A stretch of DNA of 25,267 bases from an uncultured Bacteroidales bacterium (GCA_937892255.1 CALAUL010000004.1:1-25267), one strand, 5' to 3'. Shown: positions 14,779-23,170, numbered from the stretch's first letter. The notes: generated by a model from the sequence alone, not told the origin. A program made the numbers and translations.

Positions 14779-15249
14779 ATGGCAGTAAATTATGTAACAG
14801 CGGCGGGACTAAAAGAACTTAAAGATCAACTCGCCCATTTGGAGAGTGTAGAACGTCCTAAGGTGATAAACCAAATAGCAGAAGCTCGCGACAAAGGCGA
14901 CTTGTCTGAAAATGCAGAATATGACGCAGCAAAAGAAGCTCAAGGACTCTTGGAATCAAAAATAGCAATGCTCAAACTACAAATAGCCAACTCACGAGTG
15001 CTCGACGAATCGAAGATAGACACATCATCAGTGCAGATACTCACCAAAGTAACAATCAAAAACATCAAAAACAACGCACAGATGACATACACCCTCGTAC
15101 CAGAAGCAGAAGCAGATCTCAAAAGCGGCAAGATATCTGTTACAACACCTATTGCAAAAGGACTGATGGGCAAGAAAGTGGGCGACAAAGTTGAGATAAA
15201 AGTGCCATCAGGTCTTATGACATTTGAAATAGTAGAGATAACAATGTAG
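14779..15249 (+). CDS. greA: Transcription elongation factor GreA
   Basis: Rescues backtracked RNA polymerase by stimulating its cleavage of the nascent transcript through the secondary channel. The 156 residues show the usual two parts. The N-terminal coiled-coil hairpin runs from about 5 to 75 and carries the acidic tip sequence DKGDLSENAEYDAAKEAQ. The C-terminal FKBP-like domain contains TYTLVPEAEAD, ISVTTPIAKGLMGKKVGD and VEIKVPSG. Length and both domains are standard. It lies directly after a terminator and 22 bases before a HIT-family gene, a pair often kept together in Bacteroidetes (family knowledge). Confidence 0.97.
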   Translation: MAVNYVTAAGLKELKDQLAHLESVERPKVINQIAEARDKGDLSENAEYDAAKEAQGLLESKIAMLKLQIANSRVLDESKIDTSSVQILTKVTIKNIKNNAQMTYTLVPEAEADLKSGKISVTTPIAKGLMGKKVGDKVEIKVPSGLMTFEIVEITM

Positions 15250-15271
15250 CAACACATCAACAAAACACACC

Positions 15272-15664
15272 ATGGCATCAATATTCTCAAAGATAGTAGC
15301 TGGAGAAATACCTTCGTACAAAATAGCAGAAGACGAAAACTACTATGCGTTTCTTGATATAAACCCATTGGCAGAAGGTCATACCTTAGTGATACCAAAG
15401 AGAGAAGTTGACTATATCTTCGATATCGAGACGGAAGAACTTGCCGGACTTATGACCTTTGCTCAGAAAGTGGCAAAAGGATTGAAGAAAGCCGTTCCAT
15501 GTCAACGAGTAGGAGTCGCTGTCTTAGGGTTCGACGTACCTCACGCCCATATACATTTGGTACCTCTACAAAGTGAAGCTCAGATGAATTTTAAAAACGA
15601 AAGAGTAACGTTATCGAAAGAACAATTTGAAGGAATTGCTCAGAAAGTAAGAGAATCTTTATAG
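15272..15664 (+). CDS. HIT family protein (histidine triad hydrolase)
   Basis: Small cytoplasmic nucleotide-binding protein of 130 residues that would hydrolyse or transfer purine nucleoside phosphoramidates or related phosphoester bonds. The N-terminus SIFSKIVAGEIPSYKI is the typical HINT-type opening, and AFLDINPLAEGHTLVIPKRE follows. The catalytic triad motif is HAHIHLVPL, a full H-x-H-x-H match. The protein is a little longer than HINT1-type proteins because of a C-terminal tail (about 110-130). It follows greA by 22 bases, so both probably share a transcript. A terminator lies about 120 bases downstream. Confidence 0.95.
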   Translation: MASIFSKIVAGEIPSYKIAEDENYYAFLDINPLAEGHTLVIPKREVDYIFDIETEELAGLMTFAQKVAKGLKKAVPCQRVGVAVLGFDVPHAHIHLVPLQSEAQMNFKNERVTLSKEQFEGIAQKVRESL

Positions 15665-15787
15665 TCTTTCGATGCAAACCCTATATCGGGCAAGACGGTT
15701 GACCCTATCGTGTTGGAATGTAAATTAAACACGTCGATGAGAAAAAAGAAGAAGTAGAGTAATCTGCAAATAAATAAAGAAAAAAGT

Positions 15788-15818
15788 AAGGCATTTTCCG
15801 TATGGAAATGCCTTTTTT
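15788..15818 (+). terminator. Rho-independent terminator after greA-HIT
   Basis: AAGGCATTTTCC at 15788-15799 pairs with GGAAATGCCTT at 15804-15814 (one bulged T, four-base loop), and six T residues lie at 15813-15818. It is 124 bases past the HIT stop codon. Confidence 0.75.
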
Positions 15819-15860
15819 GTTACGCAACAAGAAGAAACTTTCCATGTAAACATCAAGTTC

Positions 15861-15953
15861 ATGACAAGAGGAACGATTACGAGACAAATGGAGACTGTTT
15901 TTACAATGGCACTGCAAAAAGATTGCAATGGTATTGCAACGGCATTGCAATAA
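15861..15953 (+). pseudogene. Short or decayed reading frame ending in the tandem repeat
   Basis: An ATG at 15861 opens a 30-codon frame beginning MTRGTITRQMETVFTMALQ and ending with TAA at 15951-15953 inside the tandem repeat. The same frame stays open upstream to 15774 but without a start. A 15-codon frame from ATG at 15802 (MEMPFLLRNKKKLSM) stops at 15849; a one-base insertion or two-base deletion there would fuse the two. This may be a fragment of an old gene or part of a repeated intergenic element; coding capacity is doubtful. Confidence 0.3.
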
Positions 15954-15965
15954 CGTTGCTTGAGA
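15900..15965 (+). repeat. 11-bp imperfect tandem repeat
   Basis: Core units ATTGCAATGGT (15922-15932), ATTGCAACGGC (15933-15943) and ATTGCAATAAC (15944-15954) are adjacent. More degenerate units lie on both sides: TTTACAATGGC at 15900-15910, ACTGCAAAAAG at 15911-15921 and GTTGCTTGAGA at 15955-15965. The period of 11 bases is close to one helical turn. Confidence 0.65.
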
Positions 15966-16192
15966 ACTTTCTTGGAGGTGCAACAGATTACAATATGACA
16001 TGTTAAAACATTATTCGAGTTCTTGAAATCACTATTCAACCATTATCCGAACATCGTTCTAACATCATGGAGAACATATAGCAAAAAGCAAAAAAGTATC
16101 CTACACACAAGGAGAAAGACACATTTTACCATCGCACGTATCATAGGAGATAAAAAACAAAGTGACATATTAGTTATTCTGCAGATAATTAC

Positions 16193-16200
16193 TATTTTTG
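16193..16200 (+). promoter_or_regulatory. -7 promoter element for the sugar transferase-pyrC cluster
   Basis: TATTTTTG matches TAnnTTTG and lies 33 bases before the ATG at 16233. No clear TTTG is found 19-21 bases upstream, so this rests on the -7 element alone. Confidence 0.4.
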
Positions 16201-16232
16201 TAGGGTTATAAATTAAAGACGTATTGCACAAC

Positions 16233-16964
16233 ATGACAAAGGATTTGGTGATAATCCCTACTTACAACGAGAAGGAAAACATCACAGCAATTATCAATGC
16301 TGTATTTTCGTTGTCGCAGGAATTTCATATACTCATCATAGACGATGGCTCACCTGATGGCACAGCCGACATTGTGAGAGACCTCTCGCAACGATATAGT
16401 GACCGCTTGTTTCTCATAGAACGCTCGGGGAAACTCGGACTCGGAACAGCATATCTGACCGGATTCAAGTGGGCATTGGAACATGGTTATGACTACATCT
16501 TTGAGATGGATGCAGACTTTTCGCACCCGCCGAAGGATTTGATATCGCTACGTGACGCATGCGTAGATGATGGCGCAGACATGGCTATTGGATCGAGGTA
16601 CATATCAGGAGTAAATGTTGTCAATTGGCCTATGGGACGAGTATTGATGTCGTACTTCGCATCGGTATATGTACGCATGGTGACAGGCATGAAGATTATG
16701 GACACCACAGCCGGCTTTGTGTGCTACAGCCACAAAGTGTTGGAGACTCTCGACCTCGACGCCATAAGACTCAAAGGATACGGTTTCCAGATAGAGATGA
16801 AATTTACGACATGGAAATTTGGCTTTAAGATAACCGAAGTACCTATCATCTTCACCGACCGCAAACAAGGTTCATCGAAAATGTCGGGAGGCATCTTCAA
16901 CGAAGCTGTATGGGGCGTAGTAGGCATGAAACTAAGAAGTTTGTTTAGAAGTTACAAACGATGA
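16233..16964 (+). CDS. Polyprenol-phosphate mannose synthase-like glycosyltransferase (GT2)
   Basis: Family 2 glycosyltransferase of about 243 residues, resembling the catalytic domain of dolichol/polyprenol-phosphate mannosyltransferase. It would load a hexose from a nucleotide sugar onto a polyprenol phosphate carrier at the inner face of the membrane. Typical motifs: VIIPTYNEKENI at the N-terminus, LIIDDGSPDGTADIV, the DXD-type FEMDADFSHPP, IGSRYISG, DTTAGFVCYS and GYGFQIEMKF. The C-terminus carries the basic patch TDRKQGSSKMS. It has no C-terminal transmembrane helices, as in the short DPM1-type class. I start at ATG 16233; an ATG at 16224 would add three residues. It overlaps pyrC by 4 bases (ATGA). 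Sugar specificity is inferred. Confidence 0.92.
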   Translation: MTKDLVIIPTYNEKENITAIINAVFSLSQEFHILIIDDGSPDGTADIVRDLSQRYSDRLFLIERSGKLGLGTAYLTGFKWALEHGYDYIFEMDADFSHPPKDLISLRDACVDDGADMAIGSRYISGVNVVNWPMGRVLMSYFASVYVRMVTGMKIMDTTAGFVCYSHKVLETLDLDAIRLKGYGFQIEMKFTTWKFGFKITEVPIIFTDRKQGSSKMSGGIFNEAVWGVVGMKLRSLFRSYKR

Positions 16965-18271
16965 AAACCCTCATAAAAAACATCACCATAGTCAACGAAG
17001 GTTGCGAGACGCTGGGCAACGTGCTCATAGACGGAGAGAATATAGTACGAGTGACGACCGACAATATAGAGACGGATTCGGACAAAATCATCGACGGCAG
17101 TGGAAAATTGCTCTTCCCAGGAGTGATAGATTCGCACGTACATTTCCGCGACCCGGGACTGACACACAAAGGAGACATAGAGAGCGAGTCGGCAGCTGCT
17201 GTAGCCGGGGGCGTAACATCATACATGGACATGCCCAACACATCTCCTCAGACGACAAACATGTCAGAATGGGAAGCAAAGATGTCAAGAGCCCAAGAGA
17301 TATCTCATGCCAATTATTCTTTCTGGCTTGGAGCTACAAACGACAATATAGATACATTGCTCAAAGCCGACTATAAGAACATCTGCGGAATAAAGCTCTT
17401 CATGGGATCATCGACAGGCAATATGCTTGTTGACAACAACGAGATACTGGAAAAGTTGTTTGCAGAAGCCCCTGTAATCATAGCTGCCCACTGTGAAGAC
17501 GAAACGATAATAAAAAACAACCTTGCCACAGCTCGCAACAAATGGGGCGAAGATGTACCATGGGCAGAACATGCCAACATACGTTCGCACGAGGCATGCT
17601 ATAAGTCATCTGCCAAAGCCGTAGAGTTAGCAAGACGTCACAACACAAAGTTTCATCTTTGTCACATATCGACAGCCGAAGAGATAGAACTTCTCGAAGG
17701 CAACAACATCACAGGTGAGGTGTCGCCCAACCATCTGACATTCAACGACAGTCAGTACATCACAAAGGGGAGCAAGATGAAATGCAACCCATCTATAAAG
17801 AGCGAGAATGACCGTCAGGCACTTGTAAAAGCCGTTGCCGAACGACGCATAACAACGATAGCCACTGACCATGCTCCGCACACCGAAGAAGAGAAACAAG
17901 GCAGATATTTCAAAGCTCCATCAGGCATGCCTTCGATACAACACTCGTTAGTTGCAATGTTGGAATTTGTCAGCCAAGGCCAAATGAACTACACCACAAT
18001 AGCCGACGCAATGGCGCATGCACCTGCAAAGCTGTTTGACATAGAGCAACGCGGATATATATGCGAAGGATATAAAGCAGACCTTGTCATAGTAGAACGA
18101 CTTCAAAAACCACAAGAAATTGCAAACCTCTATAAATGCGGCTGGAGTCCTATGGACGGCATGAAATTCTCGCACAAAGTTTGTACGACATTCGTCAATG
18201 GCAAAGAAGCGTACAACAACGGCATCGTAAACAAAGAGACAAAAGGACAACCATTAACCTTCAAACGATGA
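16961..18271 (+). CDS. pyrC: Dihydroorotase
   Basis: Cyclises N-carbamoyl-L-aspartate to dihydroorotate, the third step of de novo pyrimidine synthesis, in the cytoplasm. The 436-residue length fits the long (class I) bacterial dihydroorotases. Zinc-binding and catalytic motifs are present: H59 and H61 in SHVHFRDPG, the following TSYMDMPNT, GIKLFMGSS, AAHCED, HLCHIST, NPSIKSENDR and D303 with H304 and H307 in TDHAPH. It looks active, unlike the degenerate PyrC-prime partners of some aspartate transcarbamoylases. It overlaps the upstream sugar transferase by 4 bases and the downstream lipoprotein start by 4 bases (ATGA each), so translation of all three is probably coupled. No other pyr gene is in the window. 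Confidence 0.95.
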   Translation: MKTLIKNITIVNEGCETLGNVLIDGENIVRVTTDNIETDSDKIIDGSGKLLFPGVIDSHVHFRDPGLTHKGDIESESAAAVAGGVTSYMDMPNTSPQTTNMSEWEAKMSRAQEISHANYSFWLGATNDNIDTLLKADYKNICGIKLFMGSSTGNMLVDNNEILEKLFAEAPVIIAAHCEDETIIKNNLATARNKWGEDVPWAEHANIRSHEACYKSSAKAVELARRHNTKFHLCHISTAEEIELLEGNNITGEVSPNHLTFNDSQYITKGSKMKCNPSIKSENDRQALVKAVAERRITTIATDHAPHTEEEKQGRYFKAPSGMPSIQHSLVAMLEFVSQGQMNYTTIADAMAHAPAKLFDIEQRGYICEGYKADLVIVERLQKPQEIANLYKCGWSPMDGMKFSHKVCTTFVNGKEAYNNGIVNKETKGQPLTFKR

Positions 18272-18738
18272 AACAACTATCTCTCATACTCGCCATCGTT
18301 GGCACAATACTACTTGCCAATTCGTGTTCCCAAAGTTCAACGCCAAACAAAGATGTTGCCTACACCGACACGATAGTCTACAACGTACTGCTAAAGCCAC
18401 AAGACGAATACGAGGCGGAGTGGCTGAAAGGTCTCAACAAAGAAGCCCTTCTCGACAGTATCTTTACCTCTATCTACTATCATGGAGCCGAAGTCTACGA
18501 CTTTGCCGATGACACGAAGATGACCCTCGATGAAGTGAAGACACGCGAAATAGAAGACGAGAGATATTCTCGCAACAAAGTAGCAGTATTGCAATTTACC
18601 GAAGCATGGCGTTACGATGTCGTCGGAATGAAATTTGAAAAGAAAGTTCTCAGCGTTCACATAGCCTACGAAGTCATAGACTCAGAAGGCGTCTGGATAG
18701 GCAACAGAGGCGGATTTATTATCAAGATGAAACAATAA
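18268..18738 (+). CDS. Small lipoprotein of unknown function
   Basis: Protein of 156 residues starting at the ATG that overlaps the pyrC stop by 4 bases; the frame is open further upstream, but only this start gives a signal peptide. The lipobox is LANSC, acylated at C19, followed by a short Ser/Thr linker. The mature part is acidic and alpha/beta, with MTLDEVKTREIEDER in the middle and a beta-rich end (VLSVHIAYEVIDSEGVWIGNRGGF). The general layout (helix with acidic loop, then a strand pair ending in 'V-x-I-A') faintly recalls GldN/PorN of the type IX secretion system, but I cannot establish homology. It is 32 bases before the nucleotidase gene. Confidence 0.75.
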   Translation: MKQLSLILAIVGTILLANSCSQSSTPNKDVAYTDTIVYNVLLKPQDEYEAEWLKGLNKEALLDSIFTSIYYHGAEVYDFADDTKMTLDEVKTREIEDERYSRNKVAVLQFTEAWRYDVVGMKFEKKVLSVHIAYEVIDSEGVWIGNRGGFIIKMKQ

Positions 18739-18770
18739 AATAAACACCTCATCACTGCAACCAACAACTT

Positions 18771-20462
18771 ATGAAAATTCTAAAATACACATTATACACA
18801 CTGTCGATACTCCAGACAAGCATCTTAGGAGCACAGACCATACACGTAATGTACACAACAGATATACACGGGGCATTTTTCCCCTATGACTATATCGTCA
18901 ACAAAGAGTCAAACAACAGCATGGCGCATGTACACAGTTGGGTAGAGAGCATCAGAGACACAACCGACAACGTCATATTGCTCGATGCAGGAGATATTCT
19001 ACAAGGCACTCCAACTGTCTACTATTACAACTATGCCGACACAACATCGCCACACATAGCACCAAAAGTCTACAACTACATGCAGTATGACGCCATTTGT
19101 GTCGGAAATCACGACATCGAAACGGGACATAACGTATACGACAAAGTGCGCAAACAATTCTCCGCTCCAATGCTGAGTGCCAACATCGTCCGTTCCGACA
19201 ACGGAGAACCATATTTTACACCGTACACCATCATCGAAAAGGCTGGCAAGAAGATAGCCATCATGGGGCTCACAACACCCCACGTGCCTCATTGGTTGCC
19301 CGAAACCTTCTGGTCCGGAATGCGATTTGAAGACATGGTAGAAACGGCTCATAAATGGATGAAGATAATAAAAGAGAAAGAACAACCAGATGCCGTAATA
19401 GGACTCTTCCATGCAGGATACGACCACAACTACGGCAATCAAGACTCAGAAACACACAAAAACGAAAATGCATCACTATTAGTTGCAGAACAAGTTGAAG
19501 GATTTGACCTTATACTCATAGGGCACGACCACAAACTATACAACGAAAAAGTTAACGGACCCAAAGACCACAAAGTGACGATACTCGACGCAGGCACTGA
19601 CGCTCACACGATAGGTTATGTAAAACTGACATTTGACAACAACGGTAAAGCCAACTGCGAGTCAAAACTCATCTCGCTTGCCAACATACAACCATCAAAA
19701 GAGTATCTCGACAAATTCAAACCACAGATGCATGCCGTCAACGCCTATTCGCACAAAATAGTAGGCAACGTACTACAAGAAATAAGAGCAACAGAAAGTC
19801 TCTTCGGAAGTTCGGTTTATGTTGACATGGTACACATGAGCATGCTGAAACATACAGGAGCAGACATTAGCTTCTCCGCCCCACTTCAGATAAATACCGT
19901 AATAGAAAAAGGCAACTTGACAGTAGGCAACATGTTCTTACTCTACAAATACGACAATACCCTCAATGTTATAAACTTAAGCGGCGAAGAAATAGTGAAA
20001 TACTTAGAATACTCATACGACCTATGGATTAGCAACCCAAAAGAGACCGGACACGTAATAAAGTTTGACAAGAAAACCAATGTCATAAATAAATTTTATA
20101 ATTTTGACTCTGCAGCAGGGATAATCTATACCGTAAATCCGTTCAAGCAAAAAGGAACGCGAGTAGAGATAAAAAACATGGCTGATGGGACGCCTTTCGA
20201 CATAACGAAGCAGTACAACGTAGCAATAAACAGCTACAGAAGCAACGGCGGAGGCGGACATCTCGAGTACGGAGTCGGCATTCCTCACGACAAGATTGCA
20301 GAACGAATGATAAAGACCGACACTCGAGACCTGCGAGGTATAATAATGAAAGACCTCATGCAAATGGAAAAGATAGAAATATCACCTTTAGAAAATTGGA
20401 AATTCGTACCGGAAGACGAACTATCACAACACATAAAAACAGATAAAAAACTATTTGAATAA
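18771..20462 (+). CDS. Bifunctional metallophosphatase/5'-nucleotidase (UshA-like)
   Basis: Exported hydrolase of 563 residues that would remove phosphate from extracellular or periplasmic nucleotides, or cleave 2',3'-cyclic nucleotides. A signal peptide ends near ILGAQ (about residue 22). The N-terminal calcineurin-like domain has the full metal-ligand series: TTDIHGAF, LLDAGDILQG, VGNHDIETG, FHAGYDHN and LIGHDHKLYN. The C-terminal 5'-nucleotidase domain (about 325-520) shows ADISFSAPLQINTVIEKGNLTVGNMF and NSYRSNGGGGHLEYG, the substrate-binding loop. No lipobox or cell-wall anchor is seen, so it is probably soluble in the periplasm. The stop overlaps the AsmA start by one base (TAATG). Substrate choice is uncertain within the family. 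Confidence 0.92.
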   Translation: MKILKYTLYTLSILQTSILGAQTIHVMYTTDIHGAFFPYDYIVNKESNNSMAHVHSWVESIRDTTDNVILLDAGDILQGTPTVYYYNYADTTSPHIAPKVYNYMQYDAICVGNHDIETGHNVYDKVRKQFSAPMLSANIVRSDNGEPYFTPYTIIEKAGKKIAIMGLTTPHVPHWLPETFWSGMRFEDMVETAHKWMKIIKEKEQPDAVIGLFHAGYDHNYGNQDSETHKNENASLLVAEQVEGFDLILIGHDHKLYNEKVNGPKDHKVTILDAGTDAHTIGYVKLTFDNNGKANCESKLISLANIQPSKEYLDKFKPQMHAVNAYSHKIVGNVLQEIRATESLFGSSVYVDMVHMSMLKHTGADISFSAPLQINTVIEKGNLTVGNMFLLYKYDNTLNVINLSGEEIVKYLEYSYDLWISNPKETGHVIKFDKKTNVINKFYNFDSAAGIIYTVNPFKQKGTRVEIKNMADGTPFDITKQYNVAINSYRSNGGGGHLEYGVGIPHDKIAERMIKTDTRDLRGIIMKDLMQMEKIEISPLENWKFVPEDELSQHIKTDKKLFE

Positions 20463-23047
20463 TGAAAACACTACTTAAAATCTTAGGCATTATCATTGCC
20501 GTCATCATTGCAGCATTGATAATCATTCCTTACGCCTTCTCTGACAAAATAGAGGAGATAGTAAAACGAGAGATAAACAACTATGTCGATGCGACAGTCG
20601 ACTATGACGACTTCTCATTGTCAATATTCTCGTCATTCCCGGACTTGCGGGCAGGTCTTGAAGGAGTGTCGGTAATAGGAAAAGAGAAATTCGCAAATGA
20701 CACCCTGGCATACATAGGACAATTTGCCGCTGATGTCGACATCATGTCAGTATTCGGAGAAAGCATTGCAATCAACAAAGTGCTTCTCGAATCGGCAAAA
20801 GTAAAAGCCATCGTCGCCTCAGACTCTACAGCCAACTGGGACATTGTAAAAGTTGCAACAGAAGACACAACAATCGTGGAAGAAGTTGATACAACAGCAA
20901 GCACACTCGCGTTGGACATAGAAGACGTAAGCATTAAAAACATGTACGTAGCCTACATAGACTCTACAAGCGACATGGCAGCATACGTCAATGATTTGAA
21001 TCTCGACCTAAGGGGCAAGATGGTAGGTGACATCACAAACATCGACCTCCTACTCTCTATAACCGGTATCGACCTCGACATGGAGAACATGCGAATGCTC
21101 AACGGCGCAACAGTAAACTTCGACGCAAGAATAGAAGCTGACCTCGCCAACAACAAATACACATTCTCGGAAAACGAACTCAACTTCAGTGGCATACCTT
21201 TGGCTTTCGACGGATATGCACAACTCAAAGACTCGTCGACACTCGTTGACTTGAAGTTGGCAACCAAAGAAACAGGATTTAAGACTATCCTCGCCCTTAT
21301 ACCGGAATATATCATGAAAGACGTTCCGGGCTTGAAGATGGACGGCACATTAGACCTCTACGCCGATGTCAACGGAGAATACATCGACTTGGAACACATT
21401 CCGGCTCTTGATGTAGTATTCAAAATAAACAACGGCGTGGTTAAATACCCCGACCTACCTAAGTCTCTCAATGACATCAATGTCGATTTGTCGGTTAAAA
21501 ACCCGGGAGGTTCGGCAGACCTCACAACGATAGACTTGAGCAAATTCCACTTCGAACTCGGCAACAACCCATTCGATGCAAAACTCAACGTTACAACGCC
21601 AATATCAAATGCCACCATAGATGCAATACTCAAAGGCATGATAGACCTCGGCTCTCTAAAAGATGCTCTACCTCTTGACTCAATGTCAATAGAGGGTATC
21701 GTCAACGCCAACTTGACAGTGACAACAGACATGAAAGCAATAGAGACAGAAGCTTACGAGACAATAAAAGCTAATGGCGCATTGGGATTGTCGAAGTTTA
21801 CCTTTACAAGCACTGACTTTCCTCAGGGCATTCTCGTTCCCGAAGCTAAATTGACTTTCTCGCCAAAAGCTGTCGACCTCAACCCTCTTAAAGTAAACAT
21901 CGGCAAGAGCGACTTCGACGTAACAGGCAAAGTAGAAAACTACCTCGCATACGCTCTCTCTGACGGAACTCTCAAAGGCTCAGTGTCTCTCGCGTCGAAC
22001 CTCATCGACTGTAACGAACTCATGGGTGAGACCATAGCAGAAGGTGAGCCAACCGCAGAACCAACAGAAGAAAATGCCACTCCTGCTGACTCGACAGCTA
22101 CGACATCTGCGGCAGACCTCGCTATTCCAAAGAACCTTGATATTCTAATCACTGCCAACATCAACAAACTACTCTACGACAAACTCACAATAGAGAACAT
22201 CAAAGGCAAGATAGATGTGAAAGACGGCATAGCTCAACTTTCGCAACTCACGATGAATATGTTCGAAGGTTCTGTTGGTCTCAACGGCGCATACAACACT
22301 TCAACTCCTGAAAAACCAACCGTAGACATGGCTATAAACTTAAACAAAGTAAACATCAACACTCTGACAAACTCATTCTCTGTCATCGACTCGATGTTGC
22401 CGATAGCAAAACACGCTTACGGCTTAGTTGACTTGGCTATCAACGTAGACACAGAACTTGACGGAGAACTATCGCCGGTACTCGCAATGACAAACGGCAA
22501 AGGCTCGTTCCAATCGTCAGACATTCAACTAAAAGGTTCGGACTTCCAAGAGAAACTCTCCGCTCTGCTCAACAAAGAGAAATACAAAGAGTTGTCGCTC
22601 AAAGACCTCAATGTGAAATTCACCATCGAAAAAGGCAACATCATAGTAGAGCCGTTCAAGATGAAGATGTTTGACAAAAACGCGACCTTCTCTGGTAAAC
22701 AAGGCTTAGACCAGACTATGGACTATCTGCTGACAGTACCATTCGAGAGAGCCGAAGTATTGTCAATGCTCGGCAATCTCAGCGCAGGAATGAACACCGA
22801 AGGCGAAGATGTACCTGTAGGCGTGGCTATCAAGGGAACACTTACCAAGCCATCACTCGGACTCAACCTCGATGAAGCTAAGAATGTCATCGTCGGAGAG
22901 GTGAAAGCCAAAGCAGAAGAAAAGATAAACGAAGCAAAAGAGGAATTTAAAACAAAAGCTGAAGAGAAGATAAAAGAAGAACTTCAAAGCAACGAAAAGG
23001 TACAAGAGGCTGCAGATAAACTCAAGAAGCTTTTCAAGAGAAAATAA
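20462..23047 (+). CDS. AsmA-like inner-membrane/periplasmic protein
   Basis: Protein of 861 residues of the AsmA/TamB-like group, which form long beta-grooves in the periplasm and are linked to lipid transport or outer-membrane homeostasis. An N-terminal transmembrane helix at about residues 5-27 (ILGIIIAVIIAALIIIPYAF) is followed by the conserved opening with FSLSIFSSFPDLRAGLEGVSVIG, a hallmark of the family. The rest is repeating beta-strand sequence with many DL and N-x-D turns, and a low-complexity Glu/Ala/Thr insert near 525-550. The AsmA C-terminal domain lies at about 620-780 (GSVGLNGAYN, ALLNKEKYKELSLKDLNVKFTIEKGNI). The last 50 residues are a Lys/Glu/Ala-rich amphipathic helix. It is the last gene of the pyrC cluster. 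Confidence 0.9.
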   Translation: MKTLLKILGIIIAVIIAALIIIPYAFSDKIEEIVKREINNYVDATVDYDDFSLSIFSSFPDLRAGLEGVSVIGKEKFANDTLAYIGQFAADVDIMSVFGESIAINKVLLESAKVKAIVASDSTANWDIVKVATEDTTIVEEVDTTASTLALDIEDVSIKNMYVAYIDSTSDMAAYVNDLNLDLRGKMVGDITNIDLLLSITGIDLDMENMRMLNGATVNFDARIEADLANNKYTFSENELNFSGIPLAFDGYAQLKDSSTLVDLKLATKETGFKTILALIPEYIMKDVPGLKMDGTLDLYADVNGEYIDLEHIPALDVVFKINNGVVKYPDLPKSLNDINVDLSVKNPGGSADLTTIDLSKFHFELGNNPFDAKLNVTTPISNATIDAILKGMIDLGSLKDALPLDSMSIEGIVNANLTVTTDMKAIETEAYETIKANGALGLSKFTFTSTDFPQGILVPEAKLTFSPKAVDLNPLKVNIGKSDFDVTGKVENYLAYALSDGTLKGSVSLASNLIDCNELMGETIAEGEPTAEPTEENATPADSTATTSAADLAIPKNLDILITANINKLLYDKLTIENIKGKIDVKDGIAQLSQLTMNMFEGSVGLNGAYNTSTPEKPTVDMAINLNKVNINTLTNSFSVIDSMLPIAKHAYGLVDLAINVDTELDGELSPVLAMTNGKGSFQSSDIQLKGSDFQEKLSALLNKEKYKELSLKDLNVKFTIEKGNIIVEPFKMKMFDKNATFSGKQGLDQTMDYLLTVPFERAEVLSMLGNLSAGMNTEGEDVPVGVAIKGTLTKPSLGLNLDEAKNVIVGEVKAKAEEKINEAKEEFKTKAEEKIKEELQSNEKVQEAADKLKKLFKRK

Positions 23048-23063
23048 GCTTTTCGCAACACGA

Positions 23064-23102
23064 CTTCATGAGAGTGTCAGCAATCCTGGCAATCTCATGA
23101 AG
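23064..23102. repeat. 10-bp inverted repeat after the AsmA gene
   Basis: CTTCATGAGA at 23064-23073 is perfectly complementary to TCTCATGAAG at 23093-23102, with a 19-base loop. No T-run follows, so it is not itself a standard terminator; a true terminator begins 15 bases further on. Confidence 0.55.
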
Positions 23103-23116
23103 CCACAAACAAACAG

Positions 23117-23151
23117 AAAGGTCGGCAAAACATATTGTTTGCCGACCTTTT
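23117..23151. terminator. Two-way intrinsic terminator between AsmA gene and recA
   Basis: AAAGGTCGGCAAA at 23117-23129 is perfectly complementary to 23138-23150 (13 bp, eight-base loop). T-rich sequence follows on both strands (TTTTC then TTCCCTTTT on plus, CTTTCTGTTTG on minus), so it should stop both the AsmA and the recA transcripts. Confidence 0.85.
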
Positions 23152-23170
23152 CTATTCCCTTTTATAACTG

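Larger units (their letters stand above)
15665..16223. other. Non-coding gap with terminator, tandem repeat and decayed frame
   Basis: About 560 bases between the HIT gene and the sugar transferase. It contains an intrinsic terminator (15788-15818), a frame open from 15774 to 15953 that lacks an early start codon, an 11-bp tandem repeat (15900-15965) and a -7 promoter element near the right end. Several overlapping open frames exist on both strands; none has convincing protein character. Confidence 0.65.

Noticed and set aside
15900..15965. Possible CRISPR array
   Set aside because: Units are 11 bases long and directly adjacent, with no spacers, and no cas gene is present.
15705..16039. Two overlapping minus-strand open frames (98 and 104 codons)
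   Set aside because: They cover the terminator and 11-bp tandem repeat, giving Cys/Leu/Gln-rich repeats dictated by the DNA repeat; no signal or domain supports translation.
16023..16211. Plus-strand 62-codon open frame before the sugar transferase
   Set aside because: Its 3' end overlaps the -7 promoter element of the next gene and its sequence has no recognisable character.
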